Source of the DNA: Steinernema hermaphroditum
Lineage: Eukaryota; Nematoda; Chromadorea; Rhabditida; Steinernematidae
Direction: 5' to 3'
Length of the DNA: 64,000 nucleotides
Assembly (NCBI GenBank): GCA_030435675.1
Contig: CM059622.1
Coordinates: forward strand, 14,756,001 to 14,820,000
Position 1 is the first letter of the stretch. Every line of letters begins with the position of its first letter. The notes under the pieces were generated by a model. The model was not told the origin of the DNA. It did no database searches and saw only the letters and a list, made by a program, of their open reading frames with translations. Positions 20,825 through 31,969 of the stretch are shown in pieces. A program made the position numbers and the translations under genes.

Positions 20825-22219
20825 ATGGTCAAAATCGCCGTTCCTTCCGTGAAACTACCCACCGGCGCCGAAATGCCCCTTCTTGGCCTGGGAACTTGGC
20901 AGGTATGCGACGTAAACTTTTTTCACACCTCATGCTCATCTGTAGGGTACCTCTGAGGAGCTGCAGTCGGCTCTTCGCATCGCCCTCGACGCCGGATACA
21001 GACTCATCGACACAGCGAAGTGCTACGAAAACGAAAGTGACATCGGAGTCGTCCTTCACGAGTACATCTCTTCGGGAAAGATCAAGCGAGAGGAACTGTT
21101 TGTTACCACGAAACTGTGGTGCACTCACAATCGCCCGGACGAAGTGGAAAACGAAATCAAGGAATCTCTCAAAAGGCTGCAGCTCGATTATGTCGATCTC
21201 TATCTTGTCCATATGCCGGTCGCCTTCAACGTAAGTGTCAGTAATCTTATCAAACTGGTTGATGAAACGTCGTAAAATGGGTTTTTGAAATTGGCCTCAA
21301 ATCATTTTTTGTTTGGCTTAGAGAGAAAAAAATTAAAAATTTTGCGAATTAGATCAAAATGAAAAACGTTTGTCATCCGCAGGATTCGAACCTGCGCCCT
21401 CCGAAGAGGACTGCGACCTGAACGCAGCGCCTTAGACCACTCGGCCAGAATGACACGTTTGTTAGAGCAGTCGAGATCGTACATAACCCAACTGTGAAAA
21501 TAATTCATGATGTAAAATGAGTAATTTACATGCACCCTGATTGCGAAAACAATGCAATTAGATTTGATTTGGAATTATCTTGCAGAATGACATGTCCGAA
21601 CAACTCGGCGATGTCAAAGTTGAAGACACCTGGCGGGGAATGGAGGGCGTTTTCGAGAAAGGCCTTGCCAAGGCCATCGGCGTGTCGAACTTCAACATCG
21701 AGCAAATCGAACGCATCCAGAAGGTGGCGAAAGTTCCCATCCACAACGTTCAAGTTGAGGCTTATCTCTACTTCCCTCAGTTCGAACTCCAAGAAGTGTG
21801 CAACAAGCACAACATCACCTTCACCGCCTACGCCCCTGTGGGCTCGCCTGGTCGCTTCAACTTCAAGTATTTTCCTTCAATTTAAGTTCCAATACAAGCT
21901 AATAACTTTAAGGCTTGCGAAGTTCGAAGAAGCGCCAAGTCCGTTCGAGAACGAAACCGTTAAGAAGCTTTCGGAGAAGTATGGAAAGACTCCGGCCCAG
22001 ATTCTCCTTCGCCATCTGGTCCAGCGGAACATCTCCGTTATTCCGAAGAGCACCAACGAAAAGCGGCTCAAAGAAAACTTCGATATTCTGGAGTTTGAGT
22101 TAGCGGAGGAGGAAGTGAAGGAGCTGAACGATGTTAAGCACCGTCAGAGGCTTTTCCACCAGGAGTTCTTGGCCGGGCATCCCGAGGATCCTTTCAAGAC
22201 CGAACGTGTCGCCGCCTGA
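20825..22219 (+). CDS. Aldo-keto reductase 1
   Basis: Exons 20825-20902, 20946-21230, 21586-21866 and 21913-22219 give 316 aa, a standard AKR length. AKRs are NADPH-dependent (alpha/beta)8-barrel enzymes that reduce carbonyls. Visible hallmarks: MPLLGLGTWQ, DAGYRLIDTAK..YENE (catalytic Asp and Tyr), TTKLW (Lys), DLYLVHMP (His), GVSNF, NVQVEAYLYFPQ (family consensus VE.H), GKTPAQILLRHL and VIPKS (NADPH phosphate binding). The fourth exon is entered through an unusual TTTAAG acceptor that the frame requires. A TTTCAG acceptor lies 9 nt upstream of the ATG. Intron 2 contains an antisense tRNA-Leu. Followed closely by AKR 2 on the same strand. Substrate cannot be told from sequence. Confidence 0.92.
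21371..21454 (-). tRNA. tRNA-Leu(CAG)
   Basis: 84-nt class II tRNA with a long variable arm (CCTCTTCGGAGG), anticodon CAG in loop TTCAGGT, box B GGTTCGAATCC. It lies in intron 2 of AKR 1, antisense to it. Confidence 0.95.
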
Positions 22220-22358
22220 GCATAGTGTAAATTTCTTGTGAAAATGTACACATTCGTCCCACCCTTCATTGACGGATGTGAGTTAAATAAAACGATGTTT
22301 CAATAAAGAACGAGTGAGATCTATGTTTTAAAGAAATCATGGAGTTATTGGTAGAACA

Positions 22359-22408
22359 CCGGGCCGCCCGCGTGGCAGGCGAGCATTCTACCACTGAACC
22401 ACCGATGC
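22359..22408 (-). pseudogene. tRNA-Gly(GCC) pseudogene, 3' truncated
   Basis: Matches the 5' 50 nt of the tRNA-Gly(GCC) copies exactly, then loses the T-arm and 3' acceptor strand, which are replaced by unrelated sequence. It is the left half of a decayed Gly-Gly cassette. Confidence 0.9.
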
Positions 22409-22527
22409 TCGAGCGCTGAACTCGCGGTTTTGTTGATGTCACCATTGTAGCCATAGCAGACCGGTTTATTCACGATTAAACAGAGGAGACGGCCAGAGAG
22501 ACACATATCATGATGAGCTCCAGACAA

Positions 22528-22595
22528 GCGTTTGTGGTGTAATGGTCAGCATGGTTGCCAAGGAATCAACAGGGGTTCGATTCCCCTCAGACACA
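22528..22595 (+). pseudogene. tRNA-Gly(UCC) pseudogene lacking its anticodon loop
   Basis: 68 nt instead of 72. The anticodon region is rearranged and shortened by 4 nt, so no TCC anticodon remains, and the acceptor stem has mismatches (GCGTTTG/CAGACAC). Box B is intact. Confidence 0.88.
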
Positions 22596-22612
22596 AGACT
22601 TTTTGATTTTCT

Positions 22613-22778
22613 TACCCATTTGGTCACATTGAGGACAGAAGCCACAGACGACCTCTTCTGTCTGACGGCCGTCAGCTCACACGGCGCCTCTTCTATGCTT
22701 ATAATCCTCCAGTGAATGTCAGCAAAGGCGGCGAATGTGCAAAAGAGAAAGATCGCCTGGGCCCATTCGCACCTTCTT
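22613..22778 (-). pseudogene. Fragment copy of colmedin exon 1
   Basis: About 160 bases match 14837-14998 closely (roughly 95 percent by eye). On the minus strand they cover colmedin residues from the transmembrane segment through the RQKRSS site into the following stretch. The start codon, the upstream acidic residues and all other exons are absent, and the frame ends in unrelated sequence. It lies immediately 3' of the decayed tRNA-Gly(UCC), which mirrors the tRNA next to the intact colmedin gene. Confidence 0.88.
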
Positions 22779-23009
22779 TTAGTTACAAAGTGATTATTTA
22801 TTCTCATACATTACAGCATAGCAGAGAACCTCACAACTCAATGATCATGATTTGCTCAAATTTTTGTTTACACAAGCTCCTATAGTTTGTAATCAGTGTC
22901 ATGATCTCCGATGCTTCATAACGATTCTCTCGACGATGCCGATAAGCGCGCGTCCTCGATAGTCATCGATTGTTCCCTTTAATTGCTCTCTTCACTCGTT
23001 TTCAGAAAA

Positions 23010-24110
23010 ATGACTGTTCCAACAACTACTCTTCCTACAGGGGCAAAGCTCCCACTTCTTGGTCTCGGAACGTGGCTTGTAAGTGAACCCTTATGACTAA
23101 ATACTTAGCTCCAATTTAAGAGCAAGCCCGACGAGGTGAAAAACGCCGTTCGAGAGGCTTTGGATGCCGGATATCGCTACATCGACACAGCTTTTATTTA
23201 CAAGAACGAATCGGAAATCGGAGATGTTCTTCAGGAGTACATCTGTTCTGGGAAGATCAAGCGCGAGGAACTTTTCATCACCACTAAACTCTTCTGCTCC
23301 CACAATCGACCCGAAGAGGTGGAGGCCGAGATGAGGGACTCTCTGGGACGGTTGAAGCTCGACTATGTGGATCTGTATTTGATCCATGGACCCGTTCCGT
23401 TTGAGGTAAGCAATGTTCCTGAATATGTTTAGTTCAAAAAGAAAATAAGTGGTTTTTCATATGCTTAAACAAATTTTGATTCAGCATGACATGTCAGCTC
23501 AACTTCCTGATGTTCGCGTCGAAGACACCTGGCGAGGAATGGAAGGTGTATTTGAAAAAGGCCTTGCCAAGGCCATCGGCGTATCGAACTTCAGCATTGA
23601 GCAGGTTGAGCGTATTCAGAAGGTCGCAAAGGTGCCTATCCACAACATCCAAGTCGAGTGTCACATCTACTTCCCTCAATTCGATCTTCACGACGTGTGT
23701 AAGAAGCACAACATCTCCTTCACCGCTTACGCCCCTCTTGGATCTCCAGGACGTCTTCAGCAAACGTAACTATAACCTCTCTTTTTAAATGCTTACCCTA
23801 ATGTAGTGCCGGAAAATGGGAGTTATCTCCAAGTCCTCTGGAGGACGACACTGTCAAGAGCATCGCTGAAAAACACGGAAAGACTCCGGCTCAGGTTCTT
23901 ATCCGCCATCTCATCCAGAGGGGACTCTCGGTGATCCCTAAAAGTGTCAACGAGAAGCGCATTAAGGAGAACTTCGACGTTTTGGATTTCGAGCTGAACG
24001 AAGAAGAGATTAGCAAGCTGAACAGTGCCAAGCATTGCCAACGTCTGTTTGTAGGAGATCTTTTTAAGGGTCACTATGAGGATCCGTATAAGTTGGAACG
24101 TAAACAGTGA
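23010..24110 (+). CDS. Aldo-keto reductase 2
   Basis: Exons 23010-23078, 23121-23405, 23485-23765 and 23807-24110 give 312 aa. All intron positions match AKR 1, so the pair arose by tandem duplication. Hallmarks: LPLLGLGTWL, DAGYRYIDTA.IYKNE, TTKLF (Lys conserved), DLYLIHGP, GVSNF, NIQVECHIYFPQ, KTPAQVLIRHL and VIPKS. A TTTTCAG acceptor 5 nt upstream of the ATG suggests trans-splicing. The C-terminus (LFKGHYEDPYKLERKQ) differs from AKR 1 in the loop that usually shapes substrate choice. Confidence 0.92.
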
Positions 24111-24272
24111 ATGCTGAGATGATGCTAAGATGGCAACTTATTTTAATAAATTAATATGATTTGCATGCATATTTGCTACTGTGATTCGCATAAGATAGCA
24201 GACGTCACGATGTAGTTTCGACCAGGAAGATCCTTTTAGATTTTAGCTTTTAAACATAAAAATCAAAAGATT

Positions 24273-24343
24273 TGCATCGGCCGGGAATCGAACCCGGGCC
24301 GCCCGCGTGGCAGGCGAGCATTCTACCACTGAACCACCGATGC
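24273..24343 (-). tRNA. tRNA-Gly(GCC)
   Basis: Intact 71-nt copy. Its expected Gly(UCC) partner is missing; repeat family R1 begins about 37 nt downstream. Confidence 0.95.
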
Positions 24344-24379
24344 TTGCCTAATGTTGGCAGCACAACCGATACTTCTATA

Positions 24380-24667
24380 CTCGAATCTGATGGTCGATGG
24401 TGCAAAAGATGCGTTTTCGACGGTGGTGGCGTCCTCAGAGCATCGGCGACCTTCGGAAGGACATCTCACGCAACGTTGGGTGTCGGAATCGGCTTGATAC
24501 ATTTTGTTTGTCAGCGGTAGTGGGACTACGGCTACCGGGTGTCCCAATTCCCTTTGGAAGCCGGAACACTTACAACTGCCACGGGGTTTGGTTTGGTTTG
24601 GTTTAATCTGACCAACCAGACACTCAGAGAGCGAATGACCGACCGATCGCCACCGCGCCACGAGTCC
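24380..24667 (+). repeat. Third copy of repeat family R1
   Basis: Same orientation as 28-475. It retains the segment (GTGGGACTACGG to CCGGAACA) found in the 812-1293 arm but missing from the first arm. It is single here, without an inverted partner. Confidence 0.8.
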
Positions 24668-24838
24668 AGGCTGACCACTCACATCTCCGAAACCGCCATG
24701 TGCCCCGAACATCCCGAGAAGGCCCGCAAATTTTTTAGATTTCCCGCGCATGCCGTTAACACCGACGATTCGACTTCAACGCCGCACCAGAAATGTTCAG
24801 GTTACACTTTTTAAGATGTATTTATTTATATTTGCTTA

Positions 24839-25837
24839 TCAAATATCCAACACCTCCACTTCCGCCGTCACCAGTGAAGATGATAAATCGATATAAACGT
24901 CCGTAATTGCAGCATATCGAAATTGATCGCTTAACTCTAATCTGCATTCCAGAACCGATGTTGTTCCTCTTCTCCAACGAACGATGAACATCGTTACGGA
25001 ACCAATCTTTGCGCGCTCTCCGTACCTGGTGACGCCCTCCGGAACCGTCAGAGCCAGCAGTTCTTCTTCGGTGACGTTTGAATTCGCATAAATGCAGAGT
25101 GCTTCTCCAGATTCGCACCACCGATTGTAGACATCCTTCACGCTTCTTATGGTCACCATCAGACTCCCTGGACGGGTGTGAATGTGAATTGACATCTCGG
25201 TTGTCCGTAGGAGATCAAACAAGAAATCCTCTATTTCATCCGAGTTTGGCCAGTGCACCGCTTCATTAAGCTGCAGACTACTCAGTCTAACATTGCTCTT
25301 CGTTTGGACCACCATGTAGTCTTCGGAATGTTGGTCATTATATGTAATGTACAGGCGATAGAAGTTGACATATCGTTGAAATATTTTTCGATCCTCATCT
25401 CGATATTCCGGTGAACCATGCAGGTTGTAGTAATGCGAACAATAGGAGAGACACTGTGCGTTGAGGAAGGGGATCAGCTTTTCGACGAGATCGTTGCTTG
25501 AGATGGTGATTACCGTTCCATTGATAGGTCGATCGGCGTCCCGACCAAAGACAACATCGATGATTCTGATAAAGCGACGGTCCATGGCAAGAAGTTCGCC
25601 GATCGATTTTGGAAGCTTCATATCCTCAGGCATTTCCCAGTCTTTTTCGATGTTGCACTGCCACTTTCCCTGATCCTTCCAAACTGTGATTTCAAGAATG
25701 CACAGATTTTCGGCGTACTTCTCGGCAGCTATTCTCCACAGTCCGGTCAGTGCTTTCGCATCGTCATCCCAATCAGATTTCGTCATAACATGCGACCCGA
25801 TGACGTCTTCACAAAACTTGTACGGGACAGAGTCCAT
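24839..25837 (-). CDS. Nematode-specific protein with an F-box-like MDSVPYKFCEDV start
   Basis: Intronless 332-aa frame. I chose ATG 25837 because a TGCTTTCAG trans-splice-type acceptor lies 11 nt upstream and the protein then begins MDSVPYKFCEDVIG. Starts of this type (MDsVPyxFxdxV) are, to my knowledge, common in large nematode-specific families with F-box-like N-termini. The rest has alternating charged and hydrophobic stretches without cysteines in a pattern, without TM segments, and with no catalytic motif seen. It may be a substrate adaptor of the ubiquitin system, but that rests on the N-terminus alone. Confidence 0.6.
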   Translation of the reverse strand: MDSVPYKFCEDVIGSHVMTKSDWDDDAKALTGLWRIAAEKYAENLCILEITVWKDQGKWQCNIEKDWEMPEDMKLPKSIGELLAMDRRFIRIIDVVFGRDADRPINGTVITISSNDLVEKLIPFLNAQCLSYCSHYYNLHGSPEYRDEDRKIFQRYVNFYRLYITYNDQHSEDYMVVQTKSNVRLSSLQLNEAVHWPNSDEIEDFLFDLLRTTEMSIHIHTRPGSLMVTIRSVKDVYNRWCESGEALCIYANSNVTEEELLALTVPEGVTRYGERAKIGSVTMFIVRWRRGTTSVLECRLELSDQFRYAAITDVYIDLSSSLVTAEVEVLDI

Positions 25838-26277
25838 AAGAGACGAATCTGAAAGCACTCCATGAATTAGTGTAGTCTCGAATTTTGGTCAAATACAATT
25901 AAGCACGATGACTGCATCACATTCGGAGACACTATAATGACCGATTACGAAGATACATTCTCCGTCTGTTCGCTTCCATTTCAATCGATAGACAACAATT
26001 CGACACCGTTCTCAAGCTGCCACCGCCGAACTTATAATAACCGTCCTTTCCTATAAATCATACCCAGCGAATCTAACAGCGGAAAATTGAAAAAAGTGCT
26101 TTATGCTACAATTTTATGAAAGATGGACACAGATTTTTACACAGGGAAATTTACAACTTGAGTGAGGAGTACACTGAACGTCCCCTCTTAACCACATTGA
26201 AGAGTTTTACAATTATAACAGTGATTCCGAGTCTAGGGACAACTGTTGAGTTGATTTATATTCCTGACGATTACGAG

Positions 26278-26381
26278 GATAAACCCGGCTACGCGCGAAT
26301 TCGCGCCCTCCAGGTACTAAAAGCCAATTAGGTGCTTATGCAAATGGCTGAAGTTGGGGCCAAAAAACTGCAAAGCTAAAT
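26278..26381 (+). repeat. Partial copy of repeat R2 (left-end segment)
   Basis: Shares the opening AAACCCGGCTACGCGCGAAT..CTCCAGGTACT through GGGGCCAAAAAACTG with the repeats starting at 42898 and 47983. It is cut at 26381, where the LTR-like repeat begins. Confidence 0.75.
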
Positions 26382-26507
26382 ATAGGGTTCCCCTATATCA
26401 AAATTCCTTTAAAATCCGATCGCTCAGAAGAAACTCAAACAGATGGAAAGCAGCTCTACTCTCACGCTGATCGCACAGGCGATAAGGCTCGGCGCGAGAG
26501 AGAGGGC
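26382..26507 (+). repeat. Left LTR-like direct repeat
   Basis: 126 bases nearly identical to 31970-32095 in the same orientation. The two copies flank the integrase and helicase remnants. The copy is cut at its right side where sequence jumps into the integrase region, so it looks truncated. Confidence 0.8.
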
Positions 26508-26524
26508 GCACAGCCTACTCCATT

Positions 26525-27528
26525 GTGATTCCTGACCAATTTAGGAAAAGTCTGTTCGACTACTTTCACGGCAGTCGCTCGGCCGGAGGGCACAGAGGAG
26601 CGAGGGCCACACTTCATAAATTAGGCCCGTACTTCTGGTCAGCTATGGCGGCAGACGTGGTCACGTGGTGTCCTGAATGTCCGATCTGTCAAGAAACAAA
26701 TCCATCAGGTGCGTTGAAAAGCCCGATGAGATCGATAATTTCAAACTCGGTTTGGGATAAGGTTGCGGTCGACATCTGTGGGCCTTTCCCCCCCGGAGCG
26801 CACCTTCCGGACCTTTAATCTGATGTTGCGGAGAACCGTAAATCCGACTCATACAGATGTGGATACCGTATTGCCATACATAAACTGGTGTTATAACACA
26901 ACGGTCCATCAATCGACAGGTGAAACCCCATTCTTTCTCATGTTTGGGCGTGATCCTTTGTTTGCATTGGATCACCTCTTGTCCTCAAAAGCCCGCGAAG
27001 TGTTCACAGGGTCCGAAATAAGCACCTTTAGGAAGGAACTGACCCTTTTTCATCCACGACTCCTGGGAAGCGGCAAAAGTGCACTCCGAGGCGGAACGCG
27101 CCAAAAGCAAAGAGAGGTGCGACAAAACAGCGGCGCCCAGCACCATCGAGCCAGGCGATCGGGTTCTTTTATGCTATGACAGATCACAAGGGGGCCTGAC
27201 GCGCCCCTGGATTGGATTATACCGTGTAGTGCGCACAGACGACCCATATGCGTTCATCGTCAGTTGCGAGGCCCCTCAGAATGCACCCAAAAGAGTGCAC
27301 CTCAATCAATTAAAGGTCTTTTACGAGACGACCGGCCAAGCAGCGACGCACAAACGGTCAGAGAGCGCTGATCGTGATGTTGTGTCTGCAGAAGAAGATG
27401 GGCAGCGCGATCAGGAAGGGAAGACGACGAGAGGCCATCGCGCCGCCTCGGCACGACAGTCGCCGTGCCGTTACAACCTGCGGTCGCGTAGCTCTGATAG
27501 CCACGTTCGCCACTTAGTGTCTCACTGA
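26525..27528 (+). pseudogene. Ty3/gypsy-type integrase remnant
   Basis: Three frames carry successive parts of a retroelement integrase. 26525-26818 has the zinc-binding HHCC module (H..H..CPECPIC) and the first catalytic Asp context (VAVDICGPFP). 26822 onward has the segment after the catalytic core (YNTTVHQSTGETPFFLMFGRDP). About 27079-27528 has a GPY/F-like module (PWIGLYRVV) and a basic tail. The central core with the second Asp and the Glu is deleted, and there are two frame changes, so it cannot be active. Gag, protease, RT and RNase H are absent between the left repeat and this point. Confidence 0.8.
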
Positions 27529-29137
27529 ACGGTCCAGACGTCCTCCGCCTCTTCATCTCCCTCGGACGTGCTCTCATCCACTCGCGATCGTGTCTCTTGA
27601 AGGAAGCCACACATAGTAAGTCGTTTCCCTAACTTCAGATTCATGTCCAAAAACCCAACCCCGGCGTATGATCGACGTAAGCGTCCGGGCCCCGGCCCTG
27701 GGCGCTCCCGTCGTCCAAACCCTCGTGCGGTCCCCGCACACCAAACCCCAAAAACCCGTGCAGAACCTGCACCCCAAAATATTCATTCCTCTAGTGTGCA
27801 GTATGTGATCAGTCAGAGGGCTGAAACATACTGCATGGCCTTGGCCACGCAAGTAGACACCACTCCCCTAATCATCACTATCCCCCACGAGTTACAGCTA
27901 ATCGAGTGGGGACTATTAGCGCCACAACTGCTGGCACCGGGAGACCTGCTGCAACTGCACGAGTATGAGCAGTTGACAGACCGACAAGGAAACGTACTCA
28001 GTACCCAAAGATCTTTTGACGATCTGTTAAAAGCCTATGCTCCGAAGGAGGCAAGGCTGGTCCCTCACGCTAGGGCCAGATGGTGCCTTAAGGTGCTCTC
28101 CCTGGCCCGCAGGGAAAAGCGCTTGGCCTTGGTGGACCAGGCCCACTCCTCCAAAAGAGGGCTGCTAAAAGCGCTTTACATCTTGGTAGAGGGGACTACT
28201 TCAACAGCCTGCATCAAACCTTCTCGGCTGACTGAAGGCCTTGCTCCAAGCGAGGGGGCGAGAGTCAGCGCGTTTGTGGCTGTCGTTCCCCAAGGGATGC
28301 ACCAAGCGGCGGACTATGTGATCCCACAGTCCTACCCGATTCAAAGCATCCCTTGGAAGAACAATCGGAGCCTGCCCTTCACAGTCCTTCGAGTAGAGGA
28401 AGGCCCCTTTCTTCATCGGGACCCGATGACCAAGCACCTCGCCCCACATGCTCAGTCAAGGAGGCTCAAGGAGTACCAGGACTTGGTAATCCTAACCGCC
28501 CGCTTCGTCCAAATGCGGCAGCGGCGGGATTGCCGCAAGGCCGGGGGTACGGCCACGATGGACCTCACTGAGCAATCCTGGGACTACAGCCTCTCTGTCC
28601 CGCAGTCCGAACCTGAATGCCTTCTGCAGAGAATCAAGCAGTGGCGGGCCAGGGTGCTTGTTAAGTTGGGTACCGACAAGAACACCACGGTCCCTGTATA
28701 CTGGGAAGCATCGCAGGTGCAACTCAGCACACGGAAGGAAACCGAGGGGGCACTCAAGCTTCGCATATCCTTAACGGAGCTTGCTGACATCTTGAAGGCA
28801 AAAAGGATGATGCCAGTCCATTTCTCCCACGAGATCATCCCTAAAGCCCAGAGAAATCCGCGGGCTACGGTGGATGAAGAAGGAGAGCTGGAGACTCAGC
28901 TAGCCACGGGCCCCAAAACGGTGTGGGTGGAGCCAGCCTGCATCACGACGGAACAGGAGAACGTCATCTTCACCTTTAGTAAAGTGACCTTCTCCAGTGC
29001 ATGCAATCTAGGACACCAGGAGCCAAAATCATCCGCGCCCTCATGGGCAACCTCGCTATGAACAAGGAGCAAAAGGGCCCCTTGACAGATGTGCCTGCCC
29101 TCGAACCACTGAACGACGAGCAACGGACGGCGGCTCA

Positions 29138-29822
29138 CAAGGAGAGGTCCCACACTGTCCCACGCCGATTCGGCTGAAATTTGGCAGGGAGGGAGAGGTG
29201 CTAGAGTGTAGCAAAACCTGATAGGTTTCATTGGTGAATGGGGGTTTAAGCTGTACTTCATAGTTGATTTTGACCTTTTAATTGTAAGGTCTCTTGGTGC
29301 GATGTCCCTGAGGCCTCAAGACATACGGTATTCTTGTCAGTCTTTGTCGCTTTTTTGACGGGTTTTCTAAGGTTTTCGGCATTTAGAGCCAAAATTAACA
29401 TTGCAAATTAACAGATATGACCTTGTAGCAGGAAAATCGGCCAAAAAACGACAAAAACTGACACGAATACCGTATGTCTTGTGACGTCAGGGATATCGCA
29501 CTAGGACGCCTTACAATGACAGAGGACAAAACCACCTACCTTTAATATCACCCAAAATACGCAAACGATCTGCTGTTCGACCTGGAATTAATCCACAGTC
29601 CTTCTTGAACGATTCGGGAGCGATTCATGAATCCGTTTTACCCGGAAGTTCTAGTAAATTTCGTGAAAAACGAAAAGCCGTCCGGGGTTACACATATGTT
29701 AGTTTATAGCTTAAACCCCCATTCACCGATGAAACCTATCAGGTTTTGCTGCACGCTAGCACCTCTCTCTTCCTGCCAAATTTCAGCCGAATCGGCGTGG
29801 GATAGTTTGGGACCTCTCCTTG
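29138..29822. mobile_element. Non-autonomous TIR element inserted in the helicase
   Basis: 685 bp with long terminal inverted repeats (over 120 bp) beginning CAAGGAGAGGTCCC. It is flanked by TCA at 29135-29137 and 29823-29825, a 3-bp target duplication. Further inverted similarity lies inside (GACATACGGTATTC region against 29430-29480). There is no transposase frame, so this is a MITE-like element. A 3-bp duplication is typical of PIF/Harbinger elements, but the superfamily is not proven. Confidence 0.8.
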
Positions 29823-30002
29823 TCAGTGCTTCCTGCATCCGCAGCAGTCCATGCTCTTCGTCCAGGCCCCTGCTGGCACCGGGAAAACGCGCATGATTGG
29901 CGCAATCGTAGGATCCCTGCGATCAAAACCATCCACACTTGCTAAGGGTATCGTATTGACTGCCACTACAAACAATGCAGCGACCAACCTCCTCGAGGCC
30001 GT

Positions 30003-30221
30003 CAAAAAACGACAAAGACTGACAAGAATACCGTATGCCTTGAGGCCTCAGGGACATCGCACCAAGAGACCATACAATTAAAAGGTCAAAATCAACTATG
30101 AAGTACAGCTTAAACCCCCATTCACCGATGAAACCTATCAGGTTTTGCTACACTCTAGCACCTCTCCCTCCCTGCCAAATTTCAGCCGAATCAGCGTGAG
30201 ACAGTTTGGGACCTTCCCTTG
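30003..30221. mobile_element. Half copy of the same TIR element
   Basis: Matches the right half of 29138-29822, ending in the same terminal repeat (TTTGGGACCTTCCCTTG). It is bordered by two identical 58-bp helicase segments (29943-30000 and 30222-30279), so its arrival or later repair duplicated host sequence. Confidence 0.75.
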
Positions 30222-31969
30222 TAAGGGTATCGTATTGACTGCCACTACAAACAATGCAGCGACCAACCTCCTCGAGGCCATCTGCAAGGAAGACCTCGGT
30301 ACAACCAAGGTCCTTCTTCTGCAGAGTGACCTCGAGGATCGCCGCACACGATCAGACGAGAACAGAGTGGGTGATGCCCACAGGCTTCGTAGCTATGCCA
30401 CGAGCCTATTGGACAGCCCTCTGGCTCGAGATCAGGACAAGGACCTTCTCCGCAGGTTTGTGGAGAAGAAGGACGCTTGCCAACGGCCCACGATGGAGAG
30501 CAGAGTGACCAGCCTAGTCATTAGACTGTGCCGCCCCGACATAATCGTTGCGACAATGGCAATGGTTCAAGCTCATCATCGCTCCATCCGGCGCATGGCA
30601 AATGTCCTCCTCATCGATTAGGCTGGACAGATGTCCATTGCGCAGTGTATCGCAATGGTCACCTGTTTGCCGGAGCTGGAAAAGGTGTTACTCACGGGTG
30701 ATGCCTACCAGCTCCCGGCTTATGCCTACCATCTGAAGGGGCAAGTCCTCGATGGAGGATTAGAGTCTGTCATTACGGCCGTCCAACGCCGCAAGACAGT
30801 CCCCACATCTGCCCTTTCCATCTCATATCGGCCACACCCTGCCCTTGTAGAGGTACAAAAGGCGCTCTACAACGACAGGCTAAAGAGTGGCCTCACTCAG
30901 GAGCAGCGCAACCTGCTCGCATCAGTAGGCTTCCCATTGCCAAACGCAGCCATTCCCCTCGTGCTCATTAACACTCCCCATGAGCACCAGCGCGCAGCTT
31001 GCGGCTCTCGCTACAACCTGGAGCAGGAAGAGCTGGTGCTGGATCTCCTCGCGCACTTGAGGAGCCAGTTTCCAGTGGCCTCCATTGTGGTACTATGATA
31101 CTATGCGGCGGCGAAGCTGAACCTTGAGCGCCATTGTCAGGAATCGAATGTGCTCATCAGGACGGTCGACTCCTACCAAGGTCGTGAAGCGGATATCGTG
31201 GTCGTTGTAACAACCCGCACCGCCCTCCTGCAACGGACCAACGCGACAATCGAATTCGCCGGAACATCCGACGACGACTTCCTACTCCTAGACGAAAGAG
31301 CGGTGGTTCCCCTTAACCCGGCCACGAGAAGCTTTGTTCATTCTAGGGGACATCGACTTCCTTGCTGCAGGATGCGCCTGGAGCACCTTCTTCGCCAATG
31401 CCGTGAGGAAAACGCACATCGTCGACGCGAAGTACATCCGCCGTCTCACCACCAGGGAATCAGTCACCACGGACGACATAAGGGCTCCCACGTCCTTCTC
31501 AATGTTCCCCGCAGGACCCGTGCCCATGAACATCGAATCCTAAGGCATGAGTGGCCCTCTCGTCGCACTACCCCGGTGGACCCCACCGACCAAACAAAAT
31601 CTCTCCTCCATGACTTCAGATCCTCAAGCGTCCCCGCCCACTTAGCATCCAGAGAACCCCTGACCATCCATCGTGCAGTACATCCGGCGACGACCACCGG
31701 TAGTGCCCCTCGACTTGTCACCGCTCTTCATGTATCTGCGCGGAAATCATGATGGACCCAGTCAACCAAATAAATCCACCTCTAGTACACCTTGATGGAT
31801 CCCAGCAACCAAATATAACTTGGATTGTCCCCAGCACTACTGATTCTTGAGTGGACCCCACTCATCAAAAAAAGAGAGCTTCATCAATACACGCCTTCTA
31901 AACCACTCATGCGCCCATCCTGATTATCGGGACGATAGTCCCATAAGGTGGGTATTGTACGGTATAGTC

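Larger units (their letters stand above)
27643..31543 (+). pseudogene. Superfamily-1 (UPF1-like) helicase pseudogene
   Basis: A 472-codon frame (27643-29061) continues, after a frameshift near 29.0 kb, into a Q-motif-like LNDEQRTA. Then come a mobile-element insertion, the Walker A motif (APAGTGKT) near 29870, TATTNNAA (motif Ia-like), Walker B, GDAYQLPA (motif III), SISYRPHP (motif IV region) and VDSYQGREADIVVV (motif V). This order is that of UPF1/DNA2-type helicases. Lesions: the 685-bp insertion at 29138, a 58-bp duplication around a second insertion at 30003-30221, TAG at 30619-30621 in the Walker B position where the family has DEAGQ, TGA at 31096-31098, and a frameshift near 31330. It sits between the integrase remnant and the right LTR-like repeat. 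Confidence 0.8.

Noticed and set aside
26116..26331. 71-codon frame before the retroelement
   Set aside because: Its 3' part is repeat R2 sequence, and the rest has no splice context or domain.
27643..29061. Calling the 472-codon frame an intact gene
   Set aside because: Its end is out of frame with the helicase motifs that follow, and the rest of the helicase carries insertions and stops. It is better described as part of one pseudogene.
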